Source: Firmicutes bacterium UBA1065
GTDB lineage: Bacteria > Bacillota > Clostridia > Tissierellales > Sedimentibacteraceae
Reading direction: 5' to 3'
Assembly: GCA_002316225.1 (NCBI GenBank)
Contig: DCDC01000195.1
Coordinates: 1-8,344 of the forward strand
DNA: 8,344 nucleotides
Within the stretch, counting starts at the first letter, position 1. The number at the start of each line of letters is the position of its first letter. Positions 6,564 through 8,344 of this stretch are shown piece after piece. The notes below the pieces were generated by a model that saw nothing but the letters and a program-made list of their open reading frames with translations, had not been told where the DNA came from and searched no databases. The translations under genes were made by a program, and so were the position numbers.

Positions 6564-7430
6564 ATGATAAAAGAATTGAATCGTGTTATGGATTATATAG
6601 AAGACCATTTGAGGGATGATTTTTCCCTTGATGAAATCTTTGAAAGGGCCGGAATTTCAGATTTTCATTTCCGGAAGATATTTTTCCACCTATCCGGAAT
6701 GACCCTTAATGAATATATAAAATACAGGAAGCTATCTGAAGCCAATAAGGACTTATTAGACGGAGAAAGGGTGACTGATGTAGCTTTTAAATACGGCTAC
6801 CAGTCCATTGACGGCTTCACCCGGGCCTTTAAAAAGTGGACCGGTTTTTTACCTTCCGATGTGGCCAAAAAGGGAATAAGCAAGTCCTTTCCCAAACTTT
6901 CATTCATATTAACACTTAAAGGAGGAATTCCTATGGAATTTAGAATCGAAGAAAAACCAAGATTTAATATTGTAGGTGTCAGCGGGCGTGTACCCATGCA
7001 ATTTGAAGGAGTTAACCAGGAGATAGTAAAGCTTGCCATGAGCATAACCGAAGACCAAAGGAAGGAAATGCATGCTCTTCAGAACATGGCACCCTATGAA
7101 ATTGTCAATGCTTCTTATGATGCAGATGCTGATTTTATAAGAGAAGAAGGATATTTAACCCACATGATAGGGGTATTGACCACGGAAGACCAGGTGAGTG
7201 ATAAATTGGATAAGGTAACCGTGGATGCCTGTACCTGGGCAGTCTTTCCTAACGAAGGACCCTTTCCTTCCACCCTGCAGAACACTATGGCAAGAATATA
7301 CTCGGAATGGCTTCCATCCTCGGATTATGAAATTATTAAAGCCCCAAATTTTTCATTTACCAAGTTCGATAAAGATAAAAAAGACTACGCTTACAGTGAA
7401 ATTTGGATTCCGGTAAGGAAGAAACAATAA
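6564..7430 (+). CDS. AraC-family regulator with GyrI-like effector-binding domain
   Basis: A 288-residue cytoplasmic transcription regulator. Residues 1-105 are the AraC-type DNA-binding domain with two helix-turn-helix units: the first around SLDEIFERAGISDFHFRKIF (21-40), the second around VTDVAFKYGYQSIDGFTRAF (70-89), ending with the family's GFLPSDV (94-100). Residues 124-286 match the layout of the GyrI-like small-molecule-binding domain found in Rob, TipA and related multidrug sensors, opening MEFRIEEKPRFNIVGVSGR and ending YSEIWIPV. Such proteins usually sense hydrophobic or cationic compounds and activate nearby or distant genes. The ligand is unknown, and no efflux pump is in view. 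AAGGAGGG at 6550-6557 supports the ATG. An internal ribosome site precedes M124, so a shorter product is possible. No terminator separates it from the heme genes, but these have their own likely promoter. Confidence 0.93.
   Translation: MIKELNRVMDYIEDHLRDDFSLDEIFERAGISDFHFRKIFFHLSGMTLNEYIKYRKLSEANKDLLDGERVTDVAFKYGYQSIDGFTRAFKKWTGFLPSDVAKKGISKSFPKLSFILTLKGGIPMEFRIEEKPRFNIVGVSGRVPMQFEGVNQEIVKLAMSITEDQRKEMHALQNMAPYEIVNASYDADADFIREEGYLTHMIGVLTTEDQVSDKLDKVTVDACTWAVFPNEGPFPSTLQNTMARIYSEWLPSSDYEIIKAPNFSFTKFDKDKKDYAYSEIWIPVRKKQ
6918..6935 (+). promoter_or_regulatory. internal ribosome site and in-frame ATG inside the AraC gene
   Basis: AAAGGAGG at 6918-6925 is a near-perfect Shine-Dalgarno sequence, 7 nt before ATG 6933, codon M124, in the same frame as the full gene. 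It lies exactly in the linker between the DNA-binding and effector domains. Initiation here would yield the 165-residue GyrI-like domain alone. Its strength exceeds that of several true starts in the window, such as those of rnr and the Mur ligase. Confidence 0.6.
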
Positions 7431-7444
7431 TTGAAGCCTTAAGA

Positions 7445-7475
7445 TTCTCATTACAGGTGATTTAAATCATATAAT
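7445..7475 (+). promoter_or_regulatory. probable promoter and operator of the heme-protein pair
   Basis: TATAAT at 7470-7475 is a perfect -10, 37 nt before the start codon at 7512. The best -35 candidate is TTCTCA (7445-7450), with a long 19-bp spacer. Between them lies the perfect 12-bp palindrome TGATTTAAATCA (7458-7469), whose TGAT-N4-ATCA form resembles an FNR/CRP-family site. Bound protein there would block RNA polymerase, so repression would be expected. A chance A+T-rich palindrome is also possible. Confidence 0.5.
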
Positions 7476-7511
7476 CCGGGTATAAAAAGAAAAAAATATA
7501 AGGAGGATTAT

Positions 7512-7832
7512 ATGAAAAAATTACTTGTAATGAGCTTTGTGCTGATGCTTCTTCTTGTTGTCGGATGCAGCGGCGGTAAAAGTGAAAGCACCGTGCCCGA
7601 AAAAACATTTACTATAGATGAACTGGCAGCTTTTAACGGTAAAGATGGAGCTCCTGCCTATATAGCAGTTGACGGAATAGTATATGACGTGACTAATGTT
7701 TCCTATTGGAAAAACGGCATGCACAACGGATTTGAAGCAGGCCGGGACTTGACTGAAGAAATAAAAACCAAGTCACCCCATGGAGTATCCAAGATGAATG
7801 GTATTCCTGTAGTAGGGAAATTAACCCAGTAG
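7512..7832 (+). CDS. cytochrome b5-like heme-binding lipoprotein
   Basis: A 106-residue secreted protein. Residues 1-18 are a lipoprotein signal: MKK, a hydrophobic core and the lipobox VVGC with C19 as the lipidated cysteine, so the mature protein is tethered to the outer face of the membrane. After a short polar linker, residues 31-106 read as a cytochrome b5-like heme/steroid-binding domain: FTIDELAAFNGKDGAPAYIAV, then VDGIVYDVTNV, then two histidines, H71 in GMHNG and H90 in SPHG, placed as the two axial heme ligands of the family. The usual HPGG signature is HNGF here, as in short bacterial members. The likely role is electron transfer outside the cell, though some relatives bind steroids rather than heme. 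The start has AAGGAGGA at 7500-7507. The next gene begins 9 nt after its stop and encodes the probable membrane partner. Confidence 0.88.
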   Translation: MKKLLVMSFVLMLLLVVGCSGGKSESTVPEKTFTIDELAAFNGKDGAPAYIAVDGIVYDVTNVSYWKNGMHNGFEAGRDLTEEIKTKSPHGVSKMNGIPVVGKLTQ

Positions 7833-7841
7833 GTGGCTACC

Positions 7842-8213
7842 ATGGTTACTATATTGGGTCTGATAAATGCTTCACTGTTGATACTCCTCTTATCTCCATT
7901 CCTGCTGAGGAGAATTAATAAGCTGATTTTTCATAATAAAAACAAGGCCCTAAAAAAGATTGCTGCTATACTTTCTAAGATGCATATGTACTTTGCCTAT
8001 ATTCTTTTGGCAACGGCCTTTACCCATGGGTATATGGCACTTGGAACCATCAGGCTTCATTCAGGCTATTTTCTGTGGCTTCTTGTTCTAATACAGGTTG
8101 TTGTGGGAAATATGTTCAGGAAAATGAAGAAACCCTATATGATGAAAGTCCACAGGGCTCTGGGCATATCATCGTTGGTCTTGTTAATTTTCCATCTCTT
8201 GCAGGTTAATTAA
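7842..8213 (+). CDS. small four-helix membrane protein, predicted diheme b-type cytochrome
   Basis: A 123-residue membrane protein of no recognised named family, though it resembles cytochrome b or ferric-reductase-like cores. Four membrane segments lie near 4-22, 46-66, 75-92 and 105-121. The basic loops 23-40 and 93-103 should be cytoplasmic, placing both ends outside. H48 and H62 lie in helix 2, and H104 and H118 in helix 4; both pairs are separated by exactly 13 residues, as in the heme-bearing helices of cytochrome b. This predicts one heme near the cytoplasmic face (H48/H104) and one near the outer face (H62/H118). H73, in the short outer loop, is extra. The ATG at 7842 is preferred over GTG 7833 because AGGTGG at 7831-7836 sits 5 nt upstream. 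It is almost certainly co-transcribed with the b5 lipoprotein and likely passes electrons to it. Heme binding is inferred. Confidence 0.8.
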   Translation: MVTILGLINASLLILLLSPFLLRRINKLIFHNKNKALKKIAAILSKMHMYFAYILLATAFTHGYMALGTIRLHSGYFLWLLVLIQVVVGNMFRKMKKPYMMKVHRALGISSLVLLIFHLLQVN

Positions 8214-8223
8214 ACATAATCCT

Positions 8224-8253
8224 AAATACTCTTCGGTTTGAAGAGTATTTTTT
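8224..8253 (+). terminator. intrinsic terminator of the heme-protein operon
   Basis: AAATACTCTTC (8224-8234) and GAAGAGTATTT (8240-8250) form a perfect 11-bp stem with a GGTTT loop, and the T-run continues to 8253. It begins 10 nt after the membrane-protein stop. Its core stem CTCTTC/GAAGAG is the same as in the ssrA terminator copies at 6122 and 6271. Confidence 0.88.
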
Positions 8254-8275
8254 ATGGCGGGCATTTACAAAAACA

Positions 8276-8284
8276 TGCTATACT
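8276..8284 (+). promoter_or_regulatory. possible extended -10 promoter for a gene beyond the window
   Basis: TGCTATACT is an extended -10 (TATACT at 8279-8284) with no good -35 at normal spacing. It sits about 25 nt after the terminator. A perfect TTGACA occurs at 8302-8307 but has no well-spaced -10 behind it. The 60 nt to the window end would be the leader, and GACGAGG at the very end could be a ribosome site for a gene outside. Confidence 0.35.
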
Positions 8285-8344
8285 GTTAATGAAAATCGGA
8301 CTTGACAGGCGCTTTATTTATATTAATGCTGCAGATAGACGAGG

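Noticed and set aside
7833..7841. GTG 7833 as start of the membrane protein.
   Set aside because: It would have no ribosome site at proper distance, while AGGTGG spanning that codon is well placed for ATG 7842.
8289..8344. A partial frame from ATG 8289 reading MKIGLDRRFIYINAADRR to the window end.
   Set aside because: There is no ribosome site, the ATG falls at the predicted transcription start of the extended -10 promoter, and too little sequence is present to judge.

Overview
The window reads as chromosomal DNA of a low-GC Gram-positive anaerobe, most likely a clostridial Firmicute. The support is the A+T-rich sequence, strong AAGGAGG ribosome sites, extended -10 promoters, hairpin-plus-T terminators, Firmicute-type RNase R and tmRNA, and a lipoprotein signal. 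Assignment below class level would be a guess. All seven protein genes are on the + strand.

Bases 1-5629 form a tight co-directional block with gaps of 2, 17 and 18 nt. It holds a 5'-truncated alpha/beta hydrolase, a membrane-anchored MurF-like Mur ligase, a D-alanine--D-alanine ligase, and RNase R. The ligase pair points to assembly of the D-Ala-D-Ala end of the peptidoglycan stem peptide. The Mur ligase is unusual: its N-terminal UDP-binding domain is replaced by membrane segments.

A promoter at the end of rnr drives the tmRNA gene ssrA (5746-6095), which encodes the tag ANENNLAYAA and has an alanine-type G3-U70 acceptor stem. smpB, often found beside these genes, is not in the window. Downstream lies a 129-bp palindromic MITE/REP-like element, flanked on both sides by a perfect 20-bp direct repeat that is itself a terminator hairpin. 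Only the distal copy keeps a T-tract, so the element appears to have split or duplicated the ssrA terminator. About 145 bp without a recognisable gene and another terminator follow.

Bases 6564-8213 hold an AraC-type regulator with a GyrI-like effector domain, then a probable two-gene heme module: a cytochrome b5-like lipoprotein and a small four-helix membrane protein. The AraC gene has a near-perfect internal ribosome site and in-frame ATG at its domain boundary, suggesting a second, DNA-binding-free product. The membrane protein has H-x13-H in two helices, the signature of a diheme b-type transmembrane electron conduit; with the surface lipoprotein it would form a compact electron-export chain. 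A palindrome resembling an FNR/CRP-type half-site pair lies in the promoter of this pair. The window closes with a strong terminator and an extended -10 promoter for whatever lies beyond.
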